From Alisma plantago-aquatica (Eukaryota > Streptophyta > Magnoliopsida > Alismatales > Alismataceae), in contig OY856414.1 in assembly GCA_963693085.1 (NCBI GenBank), positions 262,350,001 to 262,414,000 on the forward strand: a DNA stretch of 64,000 bases, in the 5' to 3' direction. Positions 33,481 through 46,680 of this stretch are shown here, piece by piece. Below the pieces are notes generated by a model. The model had not been told where the DNA came from and made no database searches. It saw only the letters and a program-made list of their open reading frames with translations. Numbering within the stretch: position 1 is the first letter of the stretch; every line of letters begins with the position of its first letter. A program made the position numbers and the translations under genes.

Positions 33481-36400
33481 GGCTCCTTTCAGCCATTGCA
33501 CGATCAAAGCGACTTCATCGACACGCACTGTGGTCCCTTTTCTAACCATCATGTGGTCCTTTCACCCACATCACCTTACTGAAGTGGTGACTGACACAAC
33601 CTCTCTTACATAGCTTCATTAAATCCCGATACTGGCTATGGTGGTTATCATCACATCATCCCTTGGACAAGAACTGTCTCTAGCTATCACCTTGAACGAG
33701 CACACATTCCCTCATCAAACCCTTTAGTCTGAATCATACTAACCATAGTTAGGGGTGATAAACTATACTAACATTGAGTTCTTCATGTAACTACTTCCAC
33801 TTTATGAAAGTGAACCTTTAGGTCAAACTCAAGAACCTTTGAACTCGCTTCATGGTGTAGTTGAACCATCTCTCTCATGGGTAGTTCAACTAGATATGTC
33901 CCTTAACAGAACTCTTTCTTTCTCATGTTATCTAGGTAAGGCGACCTACCATAACCCATATTGCATCTCGACCTTCCTTGGCCCAGGGAAGACCTATCAC
34001 AACATCCATAGTGTTGAGCTCCCATTCCCTCTCAGGGACTCTTTTGTCCTCCATATCGATACACTGGGTTACTAGGGTTCGTCCTTTACCTCCTGGCTTG
34101 CATGGCCATAAACCACATGCAACTTCATCTTAAGCATCCAGAGTGCTATTTCCATTTTCCACGGTGTATGGCGATCTCCAATCATGATTTCATGTATGTC
34201 TAGATTCCTCAAGATCAATTCCTCTGAAACCCTAAACCACTCTAGTTGGGGTTTCATCACCTTCTTTTCCAAAGAAGTGCACTTGAGGTTCTACCACCAT
34301 CCTTTCATTGTATCAAGGACTAGACTGGCTAACCAAACAACCATTAACTTTTCAATGTATCTTGTTACATCTGAGTGTTATCCAAACACCTCTCCTTTTC
34401 GGACTTAGGGTTAGCCAAACAACCTCTTCTAGCTTCTAGTCCAACAAGTCAGATGTATCTTTAACCAGAGCATCCATTACCACTTCACATTCTTAGGTAT
34501 TAGGTAACATTGAAGACATACACTTTCATGTATTTCACTTATCATTTCACCTCAAATTCTATGTCTATTTTCATTAAGAACACTCTCTGATTTCATCATC
34601 ATGGTGATCAAACTCAACCTGGTATAACTCGTAAGTTCCACATAGCTCATGATAAAAACATCCTCATAAGGTGACTACCTCATTCCTCCTAGTGTTTGCA
34701 AGCCATCCATGTATCATTCACTTTACCATGGTAGGTTATCTTCTCTATCCCCATTTCTCGTGGCAACGTTCCAACCTACATCATCTCTTATCCTTGGTGT
34801 ATGGCATGCATAATGTCCTATCTCTCACTCCCATAACAAGAGGAAATAAGCATTTGGCTGCAGTCCAAATACAGAGTTCTTCCTGTTCCAAGAGTAGAGA
34901 TGGTACATCCCACCTTGCCAATACACCTTTACATCTAAGTTGCAACGTGCCACATATGTCTCTACATCATAGACATCATGATATCAAACTAGTCTTGAAC
35001 CTACTGAGGTTTACACACATCCCGTGGTCATCTCCTCTAGGTCTATAGGGTGCCGGCACTTTTGGGGTCATCCCTCTTCCCTCATGCATCAAGAGAGTGC
35101 CCTACTCATCTGCCCTTTGGGTCCCATGAGTTCATGAAGGTGATCAATCTCCTAACCCATGGCCCTCAGACAATGATAGCTGTTACCTCCCGACCCTATG
35201 GTCATGTGCAACTGGGGAATTAGGCAACTCCTACTTTCATCGGGCTTATCCCTACCTGACCCTAGGATAGACTTAGGATTCTCCATTATAGTACATGTTC
35301 ACTTAGAACCCTACCCAAGTCTCCATCATCTCTCTTTCTGCATTCATGGGCTGGCTTTCATCCTTTCATAGGGATCATGGTAACCTGCCTACCTTGGTCA
35401 AGCCCCATACCGGTTACCTCCATGGTAACACATTCATATGCAATTAGAGATGGATATCTATGGGTCTACAGGTTCATTCTCATACCATGTACTTTTCACT
35501 TAACTTCTTAAGATCCTGTGAGACCTCTTCAGGTTACCTTGAACCAACAAAATTGATATACACCCTACCAAAGGGGTCCCTCTCCTAGGATGGGAGGAAA
35601 ACTATCTCTTGACAACAAGGTCACAAAATCTCTTAGGTCTAGGGTTTACATCCACACGAGCCTACTTAACCCTAGCAAGCCATTAAGGCACAGCAGATCA
35701 CCTACCAAACCATGCTAGGTCATACTTGTCCTCTTTCCTCAATGTTGGATCAAGATCATACCTCTCTTTATCATCAACCTAGTTGTGAGGGGTTCATCAA
35801 ACATACCTTAAACTTAAGGGGCTTCCCCTTTTTTCCTCTATACATGAGGAGTACCATGCTCGCTTCTATAGGAACTCAACTCCTCATCATGAGCATTAGG
35901 TACACCACTTCCCCTCTTAGGCCTAGGAACCTTAGGTTCACTTTTAGGTGTCCAACTACATGTTCTATCTCTTAACCATGAATCAAGCTTACAAAAGGCA
36001 TGACATGCACTTCTTGTCATCCTTCAACTCGAGCAACACTTAGAGTTGGATTTTCCTCAAGGACAAACCATAAAGTACAAGGCCTCATAACATGTTACAA
36101 ATCCACTTCAGGGTATACAGAACATCTTCTTCCTTTCTTAGAAGGTAAACACTTATACCCTAGGCACATAGGTGCCAGAAACCTCATCCTTCCTCTAGGT
36201 TTGGTCCCTCTAAAGACAACTAAGGTATCATCAACTTTCAGGGATCGATCATGAGGCAACCACTATCATCCATTGTTCAGAGTTTTAGGCTTCCAACCTT
36301 CTTGCTGGGTTTCCTACTCTTTCTAGAGCTAACCCCACATCCAACCTCACCATTAGAGGTCCTTTCTTCATGAAGGATCATCCTCAAAATCATGCTCTAC

Positions 36401-37318
36401 GTGGGTGAAGCCTAGGTTCGAACTTATGGTTGCTCAAGATCATCCATAACCCTTTATGCCCCATCATAATTCCTTATCCAGGGTTTCATCCTACTGTCAG
36501 CACTATGACGTGCCCTAGGTGCCAGCTATTCCCTACTTGCACAAGCCCATAGGGTTTATATGGTCCTTCACTAACATCATCATCTAAGGAGCTATCCTTT
36601 ACCCTAACATGCACGACCCTTCCTAGGGTTGGGTTGCCAAAGGTGTTAGGTCACCCACGGATCTTATGGCATCCCAAAGGCATGTCCTTTCAAACACCTG
36701 GTCCAACTCATCTCCCTCTAACCTTCACTTAGGGTTAGGGTTAGCATCATCCTCAGAGGATGTGCTAGGTCTTTACTTGCAATGGAGATATCTATCTCCA
36801 AGACTAACTTATCCTCCTGACAAGAAGGTCTAGCCTCAGGTCTCTTCTGAGGACATGACAACTTATGTCATATGACCTAAGCATGTATCTATTCTTTAGT
36901 TTGCGCTTAATCTATTAAGCTTATGTCCATGACATCTTATTTACATGCCTTTCATTAATTTGGTGGAGGATTCCTTAAACCTTATTAACCTTACCCATAC
37001 CTCAAGAGGGTGAGGAGAAGAAAGAAAACCCTAATCCTTTATGTCCTTATCAGAATTTTGTGATGAGAAGGGATGAATAAGATGAGAAGTCCTAAAGGTA
37101 TCTTATTTCGATTCATACCCTTAGACTTTGGCCAGGCAGTCACACGGATCTAGGAGTCCTCATATTCTGACTAGCGGTGCGGAGGAAAATATTGCCAACC
37201 CCCAGTCGTGATCCTTTTCTAGACACCTCTGTCTTTCAGATAATCCTCTAGTAACTCCCTTGGGTTCTATGGAGTTTGTAAAATTTAATAATTATTAATG
37301 GTTAACTGAGGAACCTAC
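33481..37318 (-). other. Lard-1 interior, no recognisable genes
   Basis: 3.8 kb with only short ORFs on both strands and no RT, RNase H, protease or gag motif that I can read. The top strand is pyrimidine-rich, as the antisense of a purine-rich retrotransposon interior would be, so very old pol sequence is possible but not shown. The Lard-1 primer site follows at its right end. Confidence 0.55.
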
Positions 37319-37330
37319 GCTCTGATACCA
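37319..37330 (-). promoter_or_regulatory. Lard-1 primer-binding site (tRNA-Met type)
   Basis: Minus strand TGGTATCAGAGC, two bases inside the 5' LTR. Confidence 0.9.
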
Positions 37331-37332
37331 AA

Positions 37333-40300
37333 TGTTACAACCCCATCTCCCGATAACCCCCAATTAAGGGAGACTGAGAGGTCGAAGCCGCACCCATGAC
37401 TTCCGGATCAAAGGTTCGACAATTAACCAAGAATCGTTATCAAATTTTAACATACTATACTGAAAGCTGTAAGAAAATAAATTTTTGCATACCTTTTGAA
37501 AACTTGGATCTCTAAACTTCTATCCACACTGATACTAATCTATCTAATCCTCCTTTGCACTTTAATTCTCATTTAGTACCACATGTGCCACTTTACTGTT
37601 TGTTCTTTTCATTGTACCTAAAACGCCGACAAACAAAACGTCAGTCAGTCGAAGTTGGTATGTGGAGGAAATAGATAATGTTCAACTATGTTAACAATAT
37701 AATCACTCAATTAATCATTTAACAATCAAGATTACATTTTAAGCCAAGCTACTCAATCCATATCTCTCCACAACTCTGTGTTGTCCCTGTAAGGACTTAT
37801 ATGGTACCTCTATAAAGGTGAATTGATGGACCTACCCTCTAGGCAGCCAAAGTCATTCATGACCTGATGGACCTACCCTATAGGTAGCCTTATACCAGGT
37901 CAGCCATTACGACACAGAGGGGATCACGGATTTTTCTAGAAGGCATATACATTATGTGATAGTCATAGTCACTTTATAATTGCAATATGAACATCCAAAT
38001 AGTTTAGTTGCATTCAATGCGATTAAACATTCGGGAATCATCGAGAAACCTAAGCGGTTATTCATTAGTAACCACATACCTGTCTTGGAGATCTCAAGCA
38101 ACAATTTATCCAACTAGATGTCCAATCAAGCAAGCCAATCAATCAATCAAGCAAACATTGATCCTGAAAACATGCATAATGTCTAATTGTCACAAGCATA
38201 TCCCAAACAACTCCTTATTGACTTGGGACACCTTTCTAAAGTTTCTAAGTCTCATTAGGATACATTAGGGTTTCTTAGATCAATTTCTCAAACTTTATCC
38301 ATTTTAGGTCAACAAACCCTAAAATACCCTTTTCCATTTATATGAACCTTAATTGCTCAACTATCCATTTGTATAGTCTTTTATACTCAAATTGGCTTAA
38401 GGTCATCATATCCCTATTTATTCATGGATTTGAATCACTACAACAATTAAAAGACACATTCATCTAAATTAGGGTTTTCAAGCTCATTAGTGCATAATCA
38501 TGCACGAAACCCTAAATTAAACCAAATATATAAAAAGATCATCATTTTAGATCATATCCTCATTTTTATTAACGGGTTAATTTCAACTTGAATTATCTAA
38601 ATAACATCATTAAGTCCATCTATCATCAAATCTAAGGGTTTTTCCTTAATTAAATCATCAAAGATGATAACTTTTATGCACTTTTCCAATTTCAAGCATA
38701 TAAACTCTAAATTAGACTAATCATGTGCAAAGTTCTTCCTTTTTGAACATAATGTACCTTTTTACATTTAACGGGTTAACATCAACTCTAATGATCCATT
38801 AAACCCTATTAAACACATTAATCATATCAAAATAGGGTTTCATAATCTTTAATTCATTAAAGATGATTATTTACACTACTTTTCGAACTATGATCAGATT
38901 CAGGCTATAAAACTATTTTTAATGGGTTCCTTGCATTTTTCTGATCAAAATACATATATAACTTGTCCTAATCGGAGTTACGAATAGCAAGATATGATTT
39001 GTGCAAGAAAATTACCTTCCGGCCAATCAGAGATTGCCACGTCGCCAAGTTTCCATGCATGCGGCTCAGTTTGAAAACATAACGCAATTACCAAGTTGCC
39101 CTCACATAAGTGGATGCTCCTTCACACCTCGGAGGGGTATTTCCGTCCAACGACCCAGGGGTCGCCTTCCACCTCCAGCCAACCCTAGCGGCTGCTAGCT
39201 GCAGCCTTGCGGGGGTTAGCTCTTCCTCCTTAGGTCGTGAACCTCGCCGGAAAACCCCACTCCATCTCCGCCACGCCTTCACGCACGTGGGCCGCCGCCC
39301 ATACCGTGTCTAGGTCGGTAGTTTTGACCTGCACAGACCTACAACTCATGGTCGGAGTTGCAGTTGTGCGGCCACTATTGCGCCTAAGCTGGCGCACGGC
39401 TGTGACAACATGGCTCCTTCCTTGCACCATGGATCGTCGAGCTACCATTGCAACTCCTTTTAGCCGCCTCTTGGAAGCCTAATCTTGTTGTTTCTCTTAG
39501 TTAGGGTTTTTTGGCAGGTGCACGGTTGGAGATGAGAGGAAAACGAGGTAACTCAATGCTAAAAGGCATGTTCCTTTTATAGGGGTAGATAGAAACCCCC
39601 AAAATACTTGCCCACGAAGCAAACATGCCTTTTTCCAGTAGGAAGTTGATTTCTTCTCTAAGAAGCAACTTTCTCTCTCTACTAATTATCTCTTAGATAT
39701 TCCTTATCCCTTGGATAATTATAAATACGAAAATCACTTCTTTTATTTTCTTTATACTTCCCTTTTAAATCTATTAGCACGAAATCCTCGTTTCTTAAAG
39801 CAAATAACCTCTCTTTTTTATAATAACAAAAGTCATTTAATGATTTATCACATTATTCTCTTATTTTGTTTTATTTGCCTTTTCTCTTTCTTTCCTCTTT
39901 AATGGGACTCCTTGGATCCCAAGACACTCCATTATTTCGAAATTCCCTTTTCAAGGATATTTATTATCCCTCTAGATGCATCTATTTGCATTATTTCACA
40001 TTATCTTGTTTATTTCTCATTTAAATATCTATTTTAAATCATTTCTTCTTATTTCTCTTTTATTTTCCTTATTGGCATTTCCTTTTATCATTATAAATCC
40101 TTGGAACACGAAATTCCACAAAGGATCTCCTAATTACACCTTTTCCCACTTATTTCCAACATTTTAACATTATTTCCAATCTCTTTCCTATTAAAGAAAT
40201 ACTTAATTAAACTTTTCTTTTCTTATTGCACTTTTATGCAACTTTGGACTCCTTGATACCCAAGGAACCCAAGAGGCACGAAATCCTCTTTGGATTTTCC

Positions 40301-40542
40301 TTCTAGAGGTTTCCACATTTTTCTTTTCTCAAATATTCAATTATCCATTTACTAATTGAATTTTCTTTGTTATTTCCTTGTTATTGGGCCCAATAGACAA
40401 TAAAGCCCACAACACAAACATCAAGGCTATTGTAAACAAAATCCATGTATTCAAAACAAATTATACCATTCTTTGTTCAATTATCTTTAATATGAAAAAT
40501 TACATTTCTCACCAAATGAACCCAAAAATTGGGGTTGTAACA
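37333..40542 (-). repeat. Lard-1 5' LTR
   Basis: 3,210 bp, the same length as the 3' LTR, with substitutions that are mostly transitions. It keeps the TATA-like box (about 39568-39578) and the 72-codon ORF (39448-39230). Confidence 0.9.
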
Positions 40543-41363
40543 GGTTTGGATAAGTTGTTGGAAATATCTCCTCCAAACGGTCTGGAGATCATTTGGCGTC
40601 AAACAGTTTGGAGACCGTTTGGTGTCAAACGGTTTGGAGCCTGTTTGGTGCCAAATGGTTTGGAGATCAATAGTTGTGTCAATCGATCTTGAGGACGGTC
40701 TCGGTCTCGGCGTGAATGTGTGGCATTTGATCTTCGATCGGTCTTCATGATCGCGGCAAACGGTCTTGGAAACCGCATGGATCCAAACGGTCTTGAGACC
40801 GCATGGACCCAAACGGTCTTGGGACCGCATGGACCCAAACGGTCTTAAAACTGCATGGACCCAAACGATCTTGAAACTGCATGGACCCAAACGGTCTTGA
40901 AACCATATGGACCCAAACGGTCTTGAAACCATATGGACCCAAACGGTCTTGAAACTGCATGGACTTTAACGGTCTTGAGTCCGTTATCGGTCATGTGGTT
41001 TGCAGCTCGCGTGGTTTTCTTTGGCAACCGGTTTTGTCGTTCGTTCTTCGTGTATTCTAGAAAACGGTCTTGGGACCGCATGGATCCAAACGGTCTTGGG
41101 ACCGCAAGGGCTCAAACGGTCTTGGGATCGCATGGGCTCAAACGGTCTTGGGACCGCAAGGGCTCAAACGGTCTTAGGACCACAAGGGAGTGGAATAGTT
41201 TGGTAACCTGCATTAAATGAATGATATTTAGTTAAAACTTTGATGATTGAATCAGCTAAGCGGTTTTGCACATTATGATTCATATTTGGGTGAAAAGATG
41301 TGAAAAAGAGTTGAATTTGTTCCAAAGAGATAATAGAATTCCATGATGAGTATGCACTCATCA
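40543..41363 (-). repeat. Ath-2 5' LTR, U3 piece with 26-bp minisatellites
   Basis: Continues from 29771 after removal of Lard-1 (target ggttt) to the LTR terminus ...CACTCATCA. It contains the same dyads and 26-bp units as the 3' LTR, in block 1 (about 40758-40980, roughly eight full units) and block 2 (about 41060-41190, five units). The right flank ttgga belongs to Tek-B. Confidence 0.88.
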
Positions 41364-44300
41364 TTGGATCAAGAGAAAGTGCTGGTCTTGGATCTTGGTG
41401 GCCAATCACCTTTGCATGTGGTGATCTAGGGCTTGATCATCTTCCTTGTGGTGGTTGTTGATGATCTTCCTCCTTGGAAAGTTATTATCTTCCCTTGATC
41501 TCCTTTTTCTTGAACTCTATCTCTTTCTTCCTTCTCTTAGCCATGAGAATATGGGTTACCATGGTGGAAATCTTGAGGAGCTTCTCTTCATCGAGATCGA
41601 GACTATGGTTTGACCATGGTAGTACCTAAGTGAGATGAAGCATCCCTCTTTCTTCTTTGTGTTTGGCCTAGGGTTTCTACCCTTTATCTTTTAAGCTCTT
41701 TTGACCTTGGTGTGTTCTGCTTCTCTTGAGGTGACCTTGTTGGCCATAGAGTTAATTCTAGTTAGATCTTCCTTCTCTCTCTTAGAGATCATGGCTCTAG
41801 AGATTGGTCTTCATCTTAAGGTAGGTTATATAACTCTTCCCTCTACTATTATTGCACCTTTATCCTTCTTGCATGCTACTTTTTAATCTCTAAAGTGTGG
41901 TCATAAGTTGATGGATAATGCTATCTTGATATAGGGTTTCATATTGTGAAGTGTTCTTACATAGATTACTCTTTCTCCTAAACCCTATTTCATATACCCA
42001 AAATCTATGTAGACGGTGGAGATGATGGTGAGTGTTGTCGTATCATGCATGCATCATGATTCTTGGTTTATCACCATTGTTATGTTTCAATCATCATACA
42101 TTTGATGGAGGTTTTGGTTCTTTTACATGGGTTGGATGTGGGTTTTCTCTCCCTTAGCATGGTTTCCTTACTGGTTTTGATGATGCTTGTTTTCAAGGTT
42201 TTGATGCTCATCCTTTCTTGAGTTTTAATCTTGGTGATGCTTGTGTTCTTGATGTTAAGTTTTTTTATTCGGTCGAAATAATTTCCTTTGGTTCCTTGGA
42301 GTTTCTTTGACCATTTTGATGGTATGCTAGGGTTTTATTTTGTTCACCATAATCCTAACCCTAATCCACTATGGTCTCTACACAAGTTGTGGTATTGGTC
42401 GTTATGTGTTGACCCTTGTGTTGGTCGTTACATGTTGATATTTGTGTTGGACACTACACCTAGTTTTAGCTTGGGGTCGCTACATTTGTATATACTCTCT
42501 TATGGTTACTACCTTTAGTTTATGGTTGTTTTATGGTTGCAACAACCCTAACCCTAGTAAGGGTGGTCACTACACATGTTGATGCATTTACTTTGTCACT
42601 ACGTTTGCACGTTGTTGATGGTCGCTACAATTGGATCAATTTGGAGGTCACTACACCTTGTTTTCTGAGTGGTCTCTACCGGTGCTATGTGGGTGGTCAC
42701 TAAACATGTGAGTCATGTGGTCGCTACATGGTGTCAGTCATGGTGGTCGCTACACATGAATGGGTGTTGGTCGCTACATATCTAGCATGGTCACTACGTG
42801 TGAGGTTGTTCATGGTAATAATTCTTAGCTCAAATGTATTCCTAGGATGTGGGAATTAATGCACCTAGGGTTTGAGGTTAATCGTTGTGATGAGAACCCA
42901 AATCGGATAATCATGAGAAACCCTAACCCTAATTCAAGTATAAGATGTAATTGTTTACCTTGCTTGAAGTGATTAGCATGTAATTATGTTTTTTTTCTCT
43001 CCTACTTGTATAACCCTTATGTTGCAGGTTAAATGTACATCATAGATGGTGATGGATATGGTATATATTATATGTCATAAGGTGATTAATATGAGCCTTT
43101 ATGAGGCATATTGTGATAATGGTGTTGTGCATGAACTATGTGATTGGGTCTTATGACCTGGAAAAGGTTGAGTGCCTAATTTGAGGTGATATCCTCTAGT
43201 GATGGGATGAAGGATGGTTATCCCAGGATGAGGGGGTAATGGTGATGGCCTTGTATGGTAATGGTATCATGTAATGATGTGACAAGTACTTACCTCATTT
43301 GTTTTATATCTTCTGATGTTGCAGCCTACCCTTATCTTTGTAGAATCTGTTTTGGGTTTGTACATTGTAACTTTATTAATGCACTAAAAGACACCCAATT
43401 GGAAATAATTAACCAAGTAAAACCCTAATCATGTAGTTTTCCCTTAGTGATAGATCCATCTTCAGCATCAATACTTGTTGGATGGTAAAACGAGTAATAC
43501 CTGTGGGAAACTTAGAGTGCATATTTGTTAATATGTGGGGGTGACAGTTGAGGATATACCCTTGCATCCACAAACACTGATTTGGATGATGACTATAGTC
43601 ATACCCTGACAGGAGAATGCTTGAGGTCGTATCTCAGATGATATGTTTTTTAGGGATGGTTGCAATCATACCCTGGCAGGAGAACGGTTGCGGTCATATC
43701 TTATTAGTGTCATTCCTATACACCAAGGTAGACTAGGCTGATTTGCAGTTTGACTCGATATGTCACTGTGGCAGACTTAGAAAGACCGAGGGTTTGGGAG
43801 ATCATAGGAGTTTAGCTCTGCTAGATCTTGTATGGCACTGATTTCGACTTAGCAATGGTCAGTTGGAGCATGAATGGTATACCTCATATCCACAGGGCAT
43901 AATAAAAGACGTAATATAGCTGTGTAGCATATTTGCTTAGGGTCAAACACAATTCACATTGGATGACCCCTTGCATTGTCTCTTATAATGTTTGGTTGAT
44001 AACGATTATACATGTTCTTCATAATCCTTCTGAGAATATAAGATGCTCTACTGCTCCATTGTATCTATTTAAACTACTTAATCTATGTTATCAGTTTTGC
44101 TTATATCATTTAGCTGAAAATACTCATCATGATAATAATGTTATCGTCCTGCTTTAGTATATATGTGCTTATAATAGTTGTTGGCGGAGAGTATATCTCT
44201 TGCTAGGATGTTTATCTCACCCCATGGGCTTCCACATCTTTTAGGTGGTTGTGCATGATGAGGTAGAGATTGTGCGGTTGAGGCTGAGCAGTAAGAGGAG

Positions 44301-44705
44301 CAATAGCTATTGAAGGTTGGATATGTTGCTAGTGTTTTGTAGTAGAGTCCTATGTGTTGTCCCTGTACTCTTAGGTCCTTGGGGTGTTTTTTAGATGTTG
44401 TACATCGATATGAGTTTTTGGTAGTATGTCGTGGTGGTAAAAATATAGTTGGTATATGTGAACATGTTATCATATGTAATAGGTTTGTAGCAAGTTAGCC
44501 ACTGAACAGTGATATGTAATATCTCCTGGCATGATACATAATACATGTGGCATAGTTTGTGGACTCAGATGTAATAGTTTCAGCCCTTTGTGGTTATCTG
44601 AAATGGGGTTTTTAATTTACCCTTTTTGGTGGTAATGTGGTTGTTAGTTGGTAATTCTGCATTTTGTTTTGAGTTATCTCATTTTACTATGATTGGTGTG
44701 TCACA
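41364..44705 (+). repeat. Tek-B 5' LTR, second part with GGTCGCTACA-type repeats
   Basis: Homologous to 59945-63285. Between about 42380 and 42790 it has more than ten dispersed copies of GGTC(G/A)CTAC(A/G) and close variants. A TATATATTATA run at about 43062-43072, downstream of the cluster, is a possible TATA region. It ends TGTCACA before the primer site. The small AACCCTAACCCTA pieces are only two units long. No gene. Confidence 0.85.
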
Positions 44706-44713
44706 GTTAAGGT

Positions 44714-44725
44714 TGGTATCAGAGC
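44714..44725 (+). promoter_or_regulatory. Tek-B primer-binding site (tRNA-Met type)
   Basis: TGGTATCAGAGC eight bases after the LTR end. Confidence 0.88.
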
Positions 44726-44815
44726 TTTAGGTTTGCCGAGTCTACAAGGACATAGGACTAGGGTTTGTGTCTATTCTAGTTCCATCCAACATATTTGATG
44801 GTAACTTTTTCTTAT

Positions 44816-45990
44816 GCAGAAGAAGAGGGAGAAGGGAAAAGTTATGTTTTTTGAACACAAAGAATGTGTTGAGAGTAGTGTTGTTGCACTAGAAGGTGGT
44901 GCAAGGAGGTAGGAAAGAGCATATGGAGTGCCTGAGGTGCCTTAGTTCAACCCGAAAACTATGGTATGTCCCACTTTCCAGTCCATGTTTGGACATTTCA
45001 TGGCCACGATGATACATATGGTGGATCGAATGCCCATACCTTAAGCAAGGGTAGCAGTCCCCAATGTGGAATCCCAAGGTTCTGGGAAGATCTTTGAGAG
45101 TTTAAGGTGTGTCAAGGTAATAGAGTATGTTGGTATGACTGATTCGACAGATGTTGACATGTGGTTGACTGAGTTGTAGAAGACCTTCAAGATCCTCAAT
45201 ATCTCAAAAAAGGATAAAGTGAAGTATGTGGTGTATCTATTGAAGGGTAGTGTTGGACATTGGTGGGCCATCAAGGAGGAGAAGAGGCTTGGTGTGGTGA
45301 TCTGGGATGATTTTTGGAGGAAGTTTGTGAGATGATACTTCCCAGAGACTTTTTTGGATGAGATCTCTCATTTTGAGAAGATCCGATAGAGATCTATGGT
45401 GATCAATGAGTATGAGGCCAAGTTCATGAAACTTTTGAGGTTTTTTCCACATATGGTTGTGATAGATTAGGAGAGGATCTAACATTTTGAGAAGGGTTTG
45501 AGTTATAGATGACAATAACAGTGTCATCTTTGGAGAACCGTGAGTGGTTTGCCACATTTGTGGAGTCATTGAGGAGGATAGAGAGATTAGTTGTGGAGAA
45601 GCGTGAAGCAAATGCCAAGAAGAGGCTGATACGGTATCAGGGACAGTCTTCTGGAGGCTTTAAGAAGCCTAGGTTCTTTGCACCTCAGTCACAATTGAGG
45701 TCAATAGTTCAGTCATTGTGGTTTCTGAGCATAGGAAGAGTCGTAGTTTTTTACCAGTTGGAGATCACAGTGCAGCGTCAGTATTAGTGGTAGGGTCATC
45801 TAGGCCACAGTTTGATACGAGGACTTGTTACATGTGTTGACAATAAGGGCATTTGAGGTTGTTTTCATGGTGCAGGATGAGGAGGTGATGCAACAGTCGA
45901 GACAGAGGCAACAAGGGTCACAATAATATTTTAACAGTGGTGAAGGCTGAGGACGTGGTCAAGCATCATAGGCTGGTTCATCTAGACAAG
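44816..45990 (+). pseudogene. Tek-B gag (degenerate)
   Basis: From the ATG at 44816 a Tekay-like Gag can be followed in broken frames: M-W-L-T-E-L near 45160, the core W-W-A-I-K-E-E-K-R-L-G with W-D-D-F-W-R-K-F near 45260-45330, Y-F-P-E-T-F near 45340, M-V-I-N-E-Y-E-A-K-F near 45400, and a ruined knuckle (C-Y-M-C ... G-H-L-R) near 45830. At least eight stops and a frameshift make it non-functional. Confidence 0.78.
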
Positions 45991-46037
45991 CTAGTAGAAG
46001 ACAGCGGTGATAATAGGCAACAACTCAATTCTATGCT

Positions 46038-46680
46038 ATGAGTCTGTATGAAGGACTAGTCAACCCTTGGGTCGTGACAGGTCATATGGAACTATTTCAT
46101 TCTGATTTGTCTTCTTCATGCTTTATATTTATTTTGGTTGACTCAAGAGCAACACACTCTTTTATCACTATAGAAGTGATAGCTAGTTGTTCTTTGCATA
46201 TTAGTCGTAGATATGATAGTCTCCGCCTAGAAACCCCTTTTGTTGGTTCTGTCAAGTTGTGAAAGGTGTAACCATACTGTGTTCTTTCTTTCTCATGACA
46301 CAACATTCAAGTGGACCTTATACATTTGTCATGAACATATTCGATGTGATCCTTGGAATCAATACTTTAGAGAAGTATCCAGTGGTCTTGGACTATAGTT
46401 CTAAGGTAGCAACGTTCTTTGATGGTGATGTTTTGTGGGTGTTCCAAGGAGATAGGAAGATTCTTCTGACATGATTGGTGCCAGCTATGACAATAGAGAG
46501 GTTGATGAGGTAGGGTTGTGAAGCGTACTTGACACATGTTGTAGACACCAAGGCGAGCAGCCCTAATATCTAGGAAGTGTCAGTTGTTTGTGAGTTTGAG
46601 GATGTGTTTCCTGATGAGTTCCCAGGTGTTCCCCATCCTTAAGAGATTGACTTTGAGATCAATCTAATACCAGATACACA
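46038..46680 (+). pseudogene. Tek-B aspartic protease (degenerate)
   Basis: Protease block with V-D-S-R-A-T-H-S-F-I in place of D-S-G-A (the glycine after the catalytic site is lost), then V-I-L-G-I-N-T-L-E-K-Y, the usual late motif. It leads through C-E-F-E-D-V-F-P-D-E-F-P-G to the RT. Several stops. Confidence 0.78.

Larger units (their letters stand above)
29777..40542 (-). mobile_element. Lard-1: large non-autonomous LTR element (LARD-like), Tekay-related
   Basis: LTRs 29777-32986 and 37333-40542 are both exactly 3,210 bp and very similar, starting TGTTAC/TGTTAT and ending TGTAACA. Minus orientation follows from the tRNA-Met primer site at 37319-37330 and the polypurine tract at 32987-32999. 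Target duplication ggttg (29772-29776) versus ggttt (40543-40547). The 4.3-kb interior has no usable gag or pol; only a degraded integrase C-terminus of Tekay type is readable. Large LTRs around a non-coding interior are the definition of LARD elements. The host is the 5' LTR of Ath-2. Confidence 0.87.
12036..41363 (-). mobile_element. Ath-2: Athila-type Ty3/gypsy element with two insertions in its 5' LTR
   Basis: 3' LTR 12036-14314, interior 14315-20941, 5' LTR in three pieces (20942-22017, 29468-29776, 40543-41363). LTR ends are TGATGAGTGC and CACGTCA on the coding strand. Flanks are gtgga (12031-12035) and ttgga (41364-41368), a 5-bp duplication with one mismatch. A tRNA-Asp primer site, one gag-pol frame with D-L-G-A protease, and integrase wording V-D-Y-M-G-P-F-P identify an Athila-type element. 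There is no env-position ORF between integrase and the 3' LTR. The 5' LTR totals about 2.2 kb without the insertions against 2,279 bp for the 3' LTR; the difference is mostly repeat-unit number. Confidence 0.9.

Noticed and set aside
34671..35048. 125-codon plus-strand ORF in the Lard-1 interior
   Set aside because: On the strand opposite to the element, no recognisable motif, and length within what such a pyrimidine-rich strand gives by chance.
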